Below the pieces are notes generated by a model, which saw only the letters and a program-made list of their open reading frames with translations, did not search any database and had not been told where the DNA came from. 17,911 nt of DNA from Bacteroidales bacterium (GTDB lineage: Bacteria; Bacteroidota; Bacteroidia; Bacteroidales; Paludibacteraceae), in the NCBI GenBank assembly GCA_900769555.1, contig CAAGHA010000037.1, positions 1-17,911 on the forward strand, given 5' to 3'. Positions 1 to 9,005 of the stretch are shown here, one piece after another. A program made the translations under genes and the position numbers. Position 1 is the first letter of the stretch, and each line of letters opens with the position of its first letter.

Positions 1-1
1 C

Positions 2-181
2 TGTTTAAATTTTATTGTTAAATTGTTTTTGAGTTTTACTCTTTATTTTCGGCATCTTTGAGGCGTTTTTTAGCCTATTTTTACTATTCTTTTTTGAGAA
101 TAGAGTACTATTAACTGCAAAAGAATAATAAAAATAATCTTAAAAATCACTCTCAAATATGCTCGAAATAAAATTTAAACA
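2..181. repeat. 15-bp perfect inverted repeat bracketing 150 bp downstream of the Rpn gene
   Basis: TGTTTAAATTTTATT at 2-16 is the exact reverse complement of 167-181. A second matching word, TTTGAG, follows each arm inward after 11 and 9 bp. The enclosed DNA contains a smaller perfect hairpin (stem 84-90 with 97-103) and a 4-bp AGGC/GCCT stem around 61-76. The element begins 14 bp after the stop codon of the nuclease gene. It could be the closing stem of a structured 3' tail, a small MITE-like element, or chance in AT-rich DNA. No coding sequence is seen in it. Confidence 0.5.
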
Positions 182-194
182 ACTTCTAAGATTC

Positions 195-1070
195 TCACTT
201 CAATATTTCAATCTCCTCCTTCGACAAACCGGTATATTTTGCAATTAACTCTATGGCAAGATTATCTTCCAACATTCTTTTCGCATTCTCAAGTTGAGCC
301 CACTTTTCCCCCTCTGCATGACCTTTGGCAGTAGCTTCTGCTTTTGCCTCTTCCAACATCTCATCAAAATCTATATGATCTTCTAAAGCCTTCAACCCAG
401 CTTCATAACGCATATACTCCTCGTCTGTAAGATTGCATACGTTTGCCCGCTCTATCAGTTCCAATAGAGCCGGATCTGCCTTTTCATATACCGATGGATG
501 AATTTTGTACATATTGCTTCCTAAGTTTTTAATTATTTCTATCCAACAATCTTTTGGCGAAGGGTCTTCAACGTTTGCGATGTCGAAGTTCTCTAAAAAG
601 ATGAAATACTTTCGCACTCGATTCCAAAATGGAACTCTATCTATTCGGTCAAATTCTTCCGTCTCTACAATCGGTTTCTTTTCATTGCTAAACCGCTTGC
701 CTATGAAGAATATTCCTATTAGATGCGGAATATCTTCCTTCATCTTATTCCACTCTTCGCCTCGTTCAACCTCCTTACACATCAACGCACTAAGGTAATA
801 ATTTGCTCGGGTTTTGAAAAATAATTGCGAATAATTTTGCATCTCTACAATTATTTTATCCCCTTTGTCGGTAACACAGTACAAATCAAAAATCACACCT
901 CGTCCATCCGGACGATCCGATAAAATCTCTACATTCTTAAACTCTAAACTATTAATTTCGCCATAATCTTCGCTCAAAAGACTGTTTAAAAATGAACGCA
1001 TGGGTGCTTTCTCCCCCATCAAGTGCTTAAATCCCCAATCGGATTTTAAATTAACATATTTACTCCTCAT
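195..1070 (-). CDS. Rpn-family recombination-promoting nuclease / PD-(D/E)XK transposase-like protein
   Basis: A complete 291-residue cytoplasmic protein of the Rpn/YhgA-like group (PD-(D/E)XK nuclease family transposase). The N-terminus has the family's usual SDWGFKHLMGE start (residues 10-20). The nuclease signature is visible as D62 in the strand VIFDLYC, followed by E76 and Q78 in IIVEMQ, which matches the D...ExQ active-site variant. The C-terminus (about 235-291) is charged and helical, with an AKAEATAKGHAEGEK stretch and a TGLSKEEIEIL end typical of the family. Family members are known DNA endonucleases that promote recombination; target and role here are unknown. The ATG at 1070 is preceded by an AT-rich leader with a consensus-like -7 box at 1187-1194, and no earlier in-frame start looks better. 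It is intact and follows the terminator of the giant gene, so it is probably its own transcription unit. Confidence 0.9.
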   Translation of the reverse strand: MRSKYVNLKSDWGFKHLMGEKAPMRSFLNSLLSEDYGEINSLEFKNVEILSDRPDGRGVIFDLYCVTDKGDKIIVEMQNYSQLFFKTRANYYLSALMCKEVERGEEWNKMKEDIPHLIGIFFIGKRFSNEKKPIVETEEFDRIDRVPFWNRVRKYFIFLENFDIANVEDPSPKDCWIEIIKNLGSNMYKIHPSVYEKADPALLELIERANVCNLTDEEYMRYEAGLKALEDHIDFDEMLEEAKAEATAKGHAEGEKWAQLENAKRMLEDNLAIELIAKYTGLSKEEIEILK

Positions 1071-1186
1071 AAAGTAAGATTAAATTATTTAACAAAATCA
1101 GGTGTTCTTCAGAAATAATACATGGAAAACAAACAAAAACAGATTTCGCCATTGTAGTTCAAGAAGACCTTTTACTAAACTCGGTA

Positions 1187-1194
1187 CAAAGATA
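1187..1194 (-). promoter_or_regulatory. Candidate -7 box for the Rpn nuclease gene
   Basis: The minus strand reads TATCTTTG followed by TACC, a full match to the Bacteroidota -7 consensus TAnnTTTG. It lies 117 bp upstream of the ATG. The expected -33 TTTG is not clear: the region at the right distance reads TTAG and overlaps the T-tract of the upstream terminator. It is a motif match only. Confidence 0.45.
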
Positions 1195-1215
1195 ATAAAT
1201 TTTAAAAACTAAACT

Positions 1216-1248
1216 AAAAAAAATCCCACTCTCACGAGCAGGATTTTT
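1216..1248 (-). terminator. Rho-independent terminator of the giant HYR-repeat gene
   Basis: On the minus strand AAAAATCC TGCTC (1248-1236) pairs with GAGTG GGATTTTT (1231-1219) around a GTGA loop. That is a 13-bp stem with two G-T wobbles. A run of eight T residues (1223-1216) overlaps the stem base and extends past it. It begins 31 bp after the TAA of the 2,535-residue gene and separates it from the Rpn gene. Confidence 0.85.
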
Positions 1249-1278
1249 CCACATTTCTAAACTTTGAAAAAAATTATT

Positions 1279-4200
1279 TTATTTTACTTTAACCACTTCG
1301 ATAGAACCATTCAAAACAACTCCACCTCCGAGTATAACTTTACTGAAGTAAACTCCCGGATCAACCAATTTACCTTTAAATGTTCCATCCCAGCCGTTAT
1401 CACCTTCAAAAACTTTTGCTCCATATCTATCAAAGATAACCACCGTACGTCCTTCCATATAGATGTCATTCAAACCATCAATTACGTATGGAGTAAATGC
1501 AGTTGGTAACGATGGCAACACATCCACTTTGAATAAATCACTTGGAATTAGAGGACAAACACCATCTGACAATGCAACATAATAGATTGTTGTATCCATA
1601 GGCGTATCTATAAAATATCTTGGATCAAAGGCATTTGCATAATAAACCAACTCATCCGCTTCATCCATCATCGGATCTGCTAAAGCTTCTGGCGAGTTAT
1701 CATATAATCCAACAACTTTATACCAATAACTTTCTGTGAAAGTATATGGAGTATTAAGATCCATACGAATCTCTTCTGTCTCCCAAATACGTGAAGGATT
1801 ACCAGGATTAGAAGTCAACAAAATATTGTCTTTCGTAAATCTCTTTCGTACAGATAAACTAATCTTATTATTTACCTTATACTCATCATCACGAAGCTGC
1901 AAGAAGTTATTCCAATCTCCTCCTACCAAAAACAAACTATCTTCAGTAGTCAATGAAGCATCTGAACAGAATGTAAAGTAGGAATTATCAGAGGTTGTTC
2001 TACCGCAAAGATTTTCTGCATAATAGATTAACGAAGAAGAATCTGTCGTATATTTGATTGTATCAGTAAATAGATACTCTTCCCCATTCAATAACCAACC
2101 CCTCTTAGTAATTGGCAATCCCATACCATCTTCACAACTCACCCAACTATCAAGAATTGTAGAATCCAAAATTGTCAACTCACAAGCTTCTCTTGCAGCT
2201 GATGGCATCGAAATTCTTGGAGCCTCATGAATTGTAATATCTACCGAAACGGTATCAAAACAGTAAGTAAAGGTATCCATCACCACATAAATATACTTAC
2301 CACTATCAGTCACTTTGTTCAACGTTAACAACTTATTCAAACGAGAGGCATTCATTTCTCCTTGATATTGATAGAATTGATAATAATAAGTCAATGTATT
2401 ATCACTATAAACCAAATTCTCGGGTTTAATCTCTCCTTTGTAACAATCATAAACCGGTACCGGATTAATTACCGATTCATACGTGTCGTATGTACCATTC
2501 AGACCCGGCATCAAGAATTCCTGAACCAAAGAACCTGATGCAAAACGAACTTGTTGACTCCATAGATTAACTCCTGTTGAGTCTGAACCACATTGTACGG
2601 TATCTCTTGTAACCACGTCTATAATCGACTCTTTTGAAGGAACTATAATCTTCTTTTTTAACGTATCTTCATTACCACATAAGTCTCTTACTATAATACT
2701 CAACTCTGTTGTTGTAGATATTTGAGTAAACTCAGCCGGAACTTGATAAACTGTTAACTCTTGAACATCTGTACAATTGTCAAAAGCAAACGATTTAACA
2801 GCTTCTCTATAATCCGGAACAACAAATATACATCCTTTCTGAGACAAAGCAACTGATACATCTTTCCAACTCTCCGGAGCAACAATTTCCGGTTTGCTTT
2901 CATCTATAACATTGATGTACTGAATCAAAGTATTTTCATTTCCACAACGGTCAACAGCAACCCACTTTCTTGCAATTACGTATGAGTAATAGTTACAAGT
3001 TTTAGGATCATCTGTTTTAGTTGAAAACTCGCTATAAGTCAATGTAGGATTAGAATCACAATTATCCTCAATAGTAATTACCGGAACCGGAGGTATTTGA
3101 TCTTGATTTTGGCAAGATAGAGTAACATCACTCGCATCACCAATGAACTGAGGAGCAACATTATCAAGAACTTTAATCGTTTGCACGCATGTGATTAAAT
3201 TCTCTCTTACATCTAATATGCTATAGGTTCTCTTGTAATTCATGCTACATTGATCACCATCGATCACCTCTTCGAATGTAAATGACTCAGGAATAATTCT
3301 GCTCTCATTAGAGATAGTACCTCCGGCCGCTTTAAACTCTTCGAATGTCTTGTACGGTTGTGGAATCTCTGCCAAACATGAAATCACCTCACTGCTTGGG
3401 AAATCATTAGGACAATCCAAAGATTCAATATGCCAATCATCTACAATCAATACTTGCGGACAGATAGCTTTATTTCCTGATTTATCTTCAAATACCCAAT
3501 AAACAACAGTCTTACCTGTAGGGAATTTATCAATTGACTCAATGTTTCTACCATCATCAAGTAATCCATAAGCTGAGATTGTTCCGTCGCAAGGGTCAAC
3601 CATTGTCGGATTTACAAATCCTTGTGATTTTGCCTCCTCAAGAGTTAATCCATCTGAATATTTTGAATCAACCGTCAATGCAACCATAAAGGTGTCTTCA
3701 ATCTCGTCACACGGTGCATCCGGTGCAATTGTATCTTTCACTATAATGTTTTGAGGACACTCCTTTGTTGTTACACTGTATGGAGAAACAAAAGACCAAA
3801 CGATCGGAGTTGTTCCTACCGGATATACATCTTTCAATCCAATTGCAACTCCCGGAACGTCTGCATTTGTACATGAATCTTTCGCAACAGGAATCTTCAA
3901 ATCAAAGATTGCTGAAGATAATTCACACTGCTCCATTGTCAAGTAAACGATAGTATCTGTCAACGAAGAACAATCAAACTGCGGAGCTCCATCACCAAGT
4001 ACGGTAATCATTTGCTCACAATATTTTCCAACAGCATTCATTGTGTCACTCTTGAAGGTCCAAAGGACAATCAAAGTATCTCCAACTGACAATTGTGTTG
4101 GCAATGCCGAACCATCCAACTTTGTAGGAACTCCAAACACGTCATTGTTTGTACAAACATCTTTTGCAATCGGATTCAACTTATTTAACGTATCAATCAA

Positions 4201-7200
4201 GGCTTCACCCGTAGCATAGCACTCACCTGGCAACGTTCTCAAAGCAATTGGTTTCAAATCGTCACAATCAAAGATTGGTGCAACAGAGTCAAGAACTATT
4301 ATTGCTTGACTACATGTAAAGTCTTGGGTTGCAAATTTATAATTCCAATAGATAGTGTCAACTCCCACATCAAATGTCTCATCCATTGTTTTACCACTCC
4401 AACGAGACAGCGTTGGGATGATCTCTACCTTAGTACATAAGTCAACTACTCTTGGTGCGTTGAAATTGATTTCACCCCAAGTGATTTCACAATCTTCCGG
4501 TGATAATGTTACAAATGTATCCGGAATATTTTCACAATCCAAAGGCATTTGATTTACATCTCCCACTTGTACATCTTGTGTACAAACCTTCACATTATGC
4601 AACATTGTTCCGGTAGTATCCGTAAATGTCCAAGTGATTTTAGTTACACCTACCGGATAAGGAGCATCAATAGCCAAATTGTCTGAACGTTTTCCTTCGG
4701 CAACAATGTACTCTATTCCGGCTTGATCAGGACATGGATGTGCTGCTTGAGGAGCATTAACCTCTACTTCAACAGAACATTGTCCTTCCGGTACATCTTT
4801 CTTAATCAAAGTGAGATCTTCACAATTGAAATCCATCTCTTGTTTAGTAAGAATTGTCAACGATTGATCGCAAGAATCCATCTTTGTTGAGTACGTACTC
4901 TCGAAGATCCAACGAATAGTTGTAGTTCCTACCGGATACAAGCCGAGTAAAGGAAGGCTTTCCACCCTGTTTCCATTTTTATCCAACCTTATTCCTTTAC
5001 CTTGTATAGAATCTCCTGTACACGCATCCTTCGCATAAGGATACTCAATATCTTGTTCTGATAAAGTAGTATCACAACCTTCAATAAGAATTGTATCGTG
5101 AGTCAATGATTGACAATCAAAAATTGGCTTCTTATCACTTTGCAAAGTCAATTGTTGATTACAAATTTTAGCACTATCATTAATCAATGAGTCGATGAAT
5201 ACCCACTCAATATTATATGCCCCAACCGGAACTTCAACCGAACTTTCTTGAGTCAATTGCATTTTCGTTCCATTGATTTCAACAAAAGCAACACCCGGTA
5301 TCGGATTTCTTGTACACGCTTCAATAGCTGTTGGCCATGGATTGAAAAGCAATTCAACGATAGATGACCAAGGTGCAACACACAAACCTGTTGGTGCAGA
5401 TACATTAATATCACTCAAATCATCACAATTAAACTCTGGCTCTCTGGTTGTTTTTGTATATACCTCTTGAATACAATAAACAACTTCATTGCCCGGGAAT
5501 GCAAATGACCATAAGATATATGTTATACCAACTTGATAGGTATCATCTAGTCCTATTGATTTATCAAATCCTGCGGATGGATGAGCAGCTTCGGGCTGTG
5601 TTCCATAGATACGTCCTTCGTATGTTCCTACAAAATCTCCTAAAACAGAATCTTTCAACACCGGAGGAACAACTCTAATCTCATCATCCGGAGTAAACTC
5701 ACAAGCATCACCGGCTTTAAAGATGACATCGAACAAAGCACTACATGGATCGCAATACTCAATGTGTTTCACATCGATTATTTGCTCTCCGGCATCACAA
5801 TCTTGAGAGCCATCGACACCTATTCTTCCAAAGTCATAACCTTGAACTGTAACTTTATTAAATAAATCAAATGCAACATTTGTTGATAGCACTTTGCCAT
5901 GATACTTTACAGTATAAGTCTCCAAACCTGCCTCAAGTATCAGTTGCAATGTATCTGTAGCCCCTACTGCTGTATCTGAAACAATCGTAGCTCCGTTTGC
6001 ATCTTTCCAAACTGCTAACCACTCATGAATGTCGGATGGAGCATTTCTTCTTGAAACCAAATTTACCAACCAACCCTCTTTCTTGCAATATCCTGCAACT
6101 GTATCTCCTGCAAACTCTCCTCCGTAATTATTTTTAATTGTTAAAACAGATTGAGCAACGTCATAATCACAACCTTTCAAACCGGTTCCAATTCCTTGAG
6201 ATACCAATCGAACGTCATTGTAATAGCCTGCTATTACAACTCGATATTGAACTTCTCCCGCATATTTCTTATCGCTTGAAGAAATTACAACAAAGTCTTT
6301 TTTGGTATTTTCCTCATTAGAATAATCATCCAAATCAACCCAATTTGTTCCATCGTGGTATTGGAAAATATAAAATGGATCTTGAATGTATAGAGTGGAC
6401 TGTTTTGCTCTCAAGGTTACGTCATTGACACCTCCTGAACAAACCACCACATCTTCTGTATAGATATTTCCTTCAATTTCTGCAGACAAATCAACCTTTG
6501 GCACACAAACAGAGAATGAAATATCATCCAACAAGATGTCATTACCATCTCCGGTATTTCCATTGTTATAAACAACCACCCACATCTCTTGCACTCCGTC
6601 AGCTAAAGCCAAATATTTTTCAATCGGAGTCCAATCCGTTAATCCCGATGCTATATCACCGGTCTCCACAGAACCCAATAAAACTTCTTGTGTAACTCCT
6701 CCTAATGTTTTTTCTTCATCTTTAAATTGAGTCAATAAACAGATGGTTAAGTTTACCGGATTCTGCCCCTCCATCTTTGCAGCATTTCGCAAATTCATAG
6801 AGAATGAGAATTGTTTAGCAGGGCATAACAACTCCACTTTTTGAGCATAAATCGCAGCCTTTGAAATAGAAGTATTTCCTGCATTTACAAACAACATACC
6901 TCCATTAGGCATACCGGAAGCATCCGTTGCTGAGACGTAATCAGGATTTCCAACACGTCCGTCACATGATACCGGATCTGTTACAATCGCATAGTAACCA
7001 TCTTGCAAACGAACTGTATGATCCAAATCACACCAAACAGAATAGGTTTCCAATGCAGGATTCTCTGACTGGAATAAGTGACCATTGGTACCAACAAACT
7101 GATTTGCTTCATCAACATCTGTAAATTCAGTTGCAGTTACCACATACCCCATCGGATCCGGTGCAATATAATTCTTAATCGCAATTTTATTTGACACATC

Positions 7201-8886
7201 CATATTAACATTCAACACAGAATTATTCTCTCTTCTTGTTGATACATAATAAGGGTTATTCAAATCAAAATTTCCGGCCGTACCGACGTATGTTCCATTG
7301 TTAATAGAAGTGGTTGTATGATCCACTTGGATTGAGTCTTGGTAAATTCTAGAATCCCTAACATAAACATTGTCTGACATAAAGAAACCAAACGTTTCGT
7401 AGAACAACATTTTAGGTTCCAATCCATTACATTGTGATGCACTAATTGCATCGGGTGCAGTATAGACGATTCTTGCACTCTTATCTTTGTAATCTACACG
7501 ATAATACCAATCTTTTTGACGATCAACATCTACTAAAATCTTATATCCTTTTGCGCCTTCAATCTCTGTCCAATTAATGCTATCGGCGGATTTATACCAT
7601 GTAAATGCTGTCTCACTTTGATAATCCTCCAACATATATCCTCCGGCTGCAATCAAATAGTTTTGCTCAGGCAATGGAGAAGATATCGGATAACGAGATG
7701 TGATAAAAAATCCACAAATTGGTTCATACACCAACGCACACTCTCCTACTAAAACTCCATCTGCATAGAGAACGTAGGTTGTAGATGCTGTTAGTTTTAC
7801 TTCTAATTTTGGCTCATCTGTTGTTGCTATCAAAGTATTATCTGCTTTATTATACCATTCATAAGTAGATGCAGCACTATAGTTAGACTCCAATACCGTA
7901 ACTTCATCTGCACATAAATTATTTCCACTTGTTGAAACAACACTGTATCCGCAAGCTGAAAGTGCCCCGGGAGTAAGCAATAAATCGCCAATAACAATGG
8001 TATCTACTACCAATTCAAACGTTGTTGCCTCTTTGATAGAAGTTGTAAATTTAGGTTCTGCCGTCTCCGCCAAAAGAACTCCTGTCGTCTTATTATACCA
8101 TTTGTATAAAGTTCCGTCTGTATATTCGGTGGTTAAATCAAACTCTACATTCGGACAAGGTGTTAAAACACTAGAAGACAATTTATAATTACATACTGCA
8201 AACGATACTGAAATCGAAATAGAATTTTGATTGATAACTGAATCGGCTGCAGTCAATATCACTCTATTGTGATACGTATATTCTGCTATCGAATCATTTT
8301 GGAATGTCAATGATAACTCGTTGGTCCAATCGGGATTCCATACAATTCCGTCTGCTGTTTCAATTCCCCACTGTAATGTATGAATTTCCAAATCTACATT
8401 TGTTGCTTTCAATGTAAACGGCTTATTCAAACATACCTGTTGGGTCTCTGTTTCAATATAACCTTGAGCGCCTCCTCGAAGTATTTCAACAGTTTTAGCT
8501 GCTTCATCCAAGAACAAAGTAAACAAACCGCTGACTCCTCCGTCCAAGGTTTGCATGGTTACACAATTCCCTGTTCCCCAAGGCTTACCACTTAAAAACT
8601 CAGGAGCATTGAACGTCCATGTATCATCGAATGTCGATGTGGCTAAACAGAATCTTAATTGTCCGTTAAAACCATTCACCTCAAACGATGCAATATTGCC
8701 ATCCGAGGTTACAGTAGGGAACGATGAATTCCATGCTGCAACTTGCTCGATTGTGAACCCGGCTGCTTTTGAATTGTTTGCGACTCCTAAAATAAACACT
8801 GACAGAACTAGTGATCGAACCACCCTAGTAGTGTTGAAATTGATTGTTCTGAATAGATTTGCGAGTTTTTTGCTTTTAAACTCCAT
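1279..8886 (-). CDS. Giant T9SS-secreted HYR-like/Ig-like repeat surface protein with type B sorting domain
   Basis: A complete 2,535-residue exported protein, probably an adhesin or surface-layer component. Residues 1-41 form a long signal peptide: a basic start, a hydrophobic core SLVLSVFILGVA at 25-36, and likely cleavage after NNSKA. Residues about 240-392 hold two Ig/PKD-like repeats sharing a Y-x-WYNK motif. Residues about 400-800 contain beta-rich sequence I cannot assign. Residues about 1045-2085 hold about eleven HYR-like modules with paired cysteines, a CT/CD motif and a PVGTTxIxWxF core. Residues about 2085-2455 are further beta-sandwich sequence. The end (2457-2535) is the gliding-motility-associated type B T9SS domain: PTAFTP, then IFDRYGAKVFEG, GWDGTFKG, PGVYF and a final GSIEVV. 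The family exports such proteins across the outer membrane for surface attachment or release. No catalytic domain was recognised, so binding or adhesion is an inference. It has its own leader and terminator. Confidence 0.9.
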   Translation of the reverse strand: MEFKSKKLANLFRTINFNTTRVVRSLVLSVFILGVANNSKAAGFTIEQVAAWNSSFPTVTSDGNIASFEVNGFNGQLRFCLATSTFDDTWTFNAPEFLSGKPWGTGNCVTMQTLDGGVSGLFTLFLDEAAKTVEILRGGAQGYIETETQQVCLNKPFTLKATNVDLEIHTLQWGIETADGIVWNPDWTNELSLTFQNDSIAEYTYHNRVILTAADSVINQNSISISVSFAVCNYKLSSSVLTPCPNVEFDLTTEYTDGTLYKWYNKTTGVLLAETAEPKFTTSIKEATTFELVVDTIVIGDLLLTPGALSACGYSVVSTSGNNLCADEVTVLESNYSAASTYEWYNKADNTLIATTDEPKLEVKLTASTTYVLYADGVLVGECALVYEPICGFFITSRYPISSPLPEQNYLIAAGGYMLEDYQSETAFTWYKSADSINWTEIEGAKGYKILVDVDRQKDWYYRVDYKDKSARIVYTAPDAISASQCNGLEPKMLFYETFGFFMSDNVYVRDSRIYQDSIQVDHTTTSINNGTYVGTAGNFDLNNPYYVSTRRENNSVLNVNMDVSNKIAIKNYIAPDPMGYVVTATEFTDVDEANQFVGTNGHLFQSENPALETYSVWCDLDHTVRLQDGYYAIVTDPVSCDGRVGNPDYVSATDASGMPNGGMLFVNAGNTSISKAAIYAQKVELLCPAKQFSFSMNLRNAAKMEGQNPVNLTICLLTQFKDEEKTLGGVTQEVLLGSVETGDIASGLTDWTPIEKYLALADGVQEMWVVVYNNGNTGDGNDILLDDISFSVCVPKVDLSAEIEGNIYTEDVVVCSGGVNDVTLRAKQSTLYIQDPFYIFQYHDGTNWVDLDDYSNEENTKKDFVVISSSDKKYAGEVQYRVVIAGYYNDVRLVSQGIGTGLKGCDYDVAQSVLTIKNNYGGEFAGDTVAGYCKKEGWLVNLVSRRNAPSDIHEWLAVWKDANGATIVSDTAVGATDTLQLILEAGLETYTVKYHGKVLSTNVAFDLFNKVTVQGYDFGRIGVDGSQDCDAGEQIIDVKHIEYCDPCSALFDVIFKAGDACEFTPDDEIRVVPPVLKDSVLGDFVGTYEGRIYGTQPEAAHPSAGFDKSIGLDDTYQVGITYILWSFAFPGNEVVYCIQEVYTKTTREPEFNCDDLSDINVSAPTGLCVAPWSSIVELLFNPWPTAIEACTRNPIPGVAFVEINGTKMQLTQESSVEVPVGAYNIEWVFIDSLINDSAKICNQQLTLQSDKKPIFDCQSLTHDTILIEGCDTTLSEQDIEYPYAKDACTGDSIQGKGIRLDKNGNRVESLPLLGLYPVGTTTIRWIFESTYSTKMDSCDQSLTILTKQEMDFNCEDLTLIKKDVPEGQCSVEVEVNAPQAAHPCPDQAGIEYIVAEGKRSDNLAIDAPYPVGVTKITWTFTDTTGTMLHNVKVCTQDVQVGDVNQMPLDCENIPDTFVTLSPEDCEITWGEINFNAPRVVDLCTKVEIIPTLSRWSGKTMDETFDVGVDTIYWNYKFATQDFTCSQAIIVLDSVAPIFDCDDLKPIALRTLPGECYATGEALIDTLNKLNPIAKDVCTNNDVFGVPTKLDGSALPTQLSVGDTLIVLWTFKSDTMNAVGKYCEQMITVLGDGAPQFDCSSLTDTIVYLTMEQCELSSAIFDLKIPVAKDSCTNADVPGVAIGLKDVYPVGTTPIVWSFVSPYSVTTKECPQNIIVKDTIAPDAPCDEIEDTFMVALTVDSKYSDGLTLEEAKSQGFVNPTMVDPCDGTISAYGLLDDGRNIESIDKFPTGKTVVYWVFEDKSGNKAICPQVLIVDDWHIESLDCPNDFPSSEVISCLAEIPQPYKTFEEFKAAGGTISNESRIIPESFTFEEVIDGDQCSMNYKRTYSILDVRENLITCVQTIKVLDNVAPQFIGDASDVTLSCQNQDQIPPVPVITIEDNCDSNPTLTYSEFSTKTDDPKTCNYYSYVIARKWVAVDRCGNENTLIQYINVIDESKPEIVAPESWKDVSVALSQKGCIFVVPDYREAVKSFAFDNCTDVQELTVYQVPAEFTQISTTTELSIIVRDLCGNEDTLKKKIIVPSKESIIDVVTRDTVQCGSDSTGVNLWSQQVRFASGSLVQEFLMPGLNGTYDTYESVINPVPVYDCYKGEIKPENLVYSDNTLTYYYQFYQYQGEMNASRLNKLLTLNKVTDSGKYIYVVMDTFTYCFDTVSVDITIHEAPRISMPSAAREACELTILDSTILDSWVSCEDGMGLPITKRGWLLNGEEYLFTDTIKYTTDSSSLIYYAENLCGRTTSDNSYFTFCSDASLTTEDSLFLVGGDWNNFLQLRDDEYKVNNKISLSVRKRFTKDNILLTSNPGNPSRIWETEEIRMDLNTPYTFTESYWYKVVGLYDNSPEALADPMMDEADELVYYANAFDPRYFIDTPMDTTIYYVALSDGVCPLIPSDLFKVDVLPSLPTAFTPYVIDGLNDIYMEGRTVVIFDRYGAKVFEGDNGWDGTFKGKLVDPGVYFSKVILGGGVVLNGSIEVVKVK
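2632..5755 (-). repeat. About eleven tandem HYR-like modules within the giant protein
   Basis: Protein-level tandem array, residues about 1045-2085. Each module opens with a P-x-FDC-x-x-L type motif. Opening motifs fall near 5440, 5127, 4835, 4548, 4276, 3984, 3722, 3426, 3150 and 2890, a spacing of about 87-104 residues, and an earlier divergent module starts near 5755. Internal landmarks are a QC/GC, a D-x-CT or DNC motif, a PVGTT-x-I-x-W-x-F strand and a closing C-x-Q-x-x-x-V. The last modules carry the classic HYR ending (DKSGNKAIC, VDRCGNENT, RDLCGNEDT). The DNA repeats are diverged, so this is an old array and not a recent expansion. Confidence 0.75.
7710..8165 (-). repeat. Two Ig/PKD-like repeats near the N-terminus of the giant protein
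   Basis: The motif LYKWYNKTTGVLLAETAEPK recurs as TYEWYNKADNTLIATTDEPK exactly 243 bp (81 residues) later. Each is followed by a similar strand (ATTFELVVD, STTYVLYAD). Their tryptophan codons lie at 8098-8100 and 7855-7857. The copies are clearly related but diverged. They resemble Ig-like domains often found as spacers in Bacteroidota T9SS cargo. Confidence 0.65.
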
Positions 8887-8933
8887 GTTTTTCTGTAATT
8901 AATTCTATTAAACATATCAGACCTCTTCGCTCC

Positions 8934-8941
8934 CAAACGTA
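8934..8941 (-). promoter_or_regulatory. Candidate proximal -7 box for the giant gene
   Basis: The minus strand reads TACGTTTG, a full TAnnTTTG match 47 bp before the ATG, which would give a leader of about 40 nt. No convincing TTTG is seen about 20 bp further upstream. It competes with a second match at 8996-9003. Confidence 0.35.
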
Positions 8942-8995
8942 TAACATTTATCTGAAGATATATCACATTCAGAAAAGCGATACCAACTCGGGTCG

Positions 8996-9003
8996 CAAAT
9001 TTA
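8996..9003 (-). promoter_or_regulatory. Candidate distal -7 box for the giant gene
   Basis: The minus strand reads TAAATTTGC, a full TAnnTTTG match about 110 bp before the ATG. It is directly preceded on the transcribed side by the 10-bp-phased ACATT tract at 9006-9050. The -33 element is not obvious. A third match at 9148-9155 is less likely because it abuts the upstream terminator. Confidence 0.35.
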
Positions 9004-9005
9004 AA

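Noticed and set aside
84..103. Perfect 7-bp hairpin downstream of the Rpn gene as a terminator
   Set aside because: No T-tract follows the stem on the minus strand, so it does not fit a Rho-independent terminator.
505..798. Plus-strand open frame of 97 codons opposite the Rpn gene
   Set aside because: It lies wholly antisense to a gene with clear family motifs. Its translation has no recognisable pattern, and no promoter or start context supports it.
7260..7478. Minus-strand 72-codon frame inside the giant gene
   Set aside because: It is an out-of-frame shadow of the long coding sequence, which continues uninterrupted with coherent protein repeats.
8555..8902. Plus-strand 115-codon frame over the signal-peptide end of the giant gene
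   Set aside because: It is antisense to a convincing signal peptide and start codon, and its translation shows no family features.
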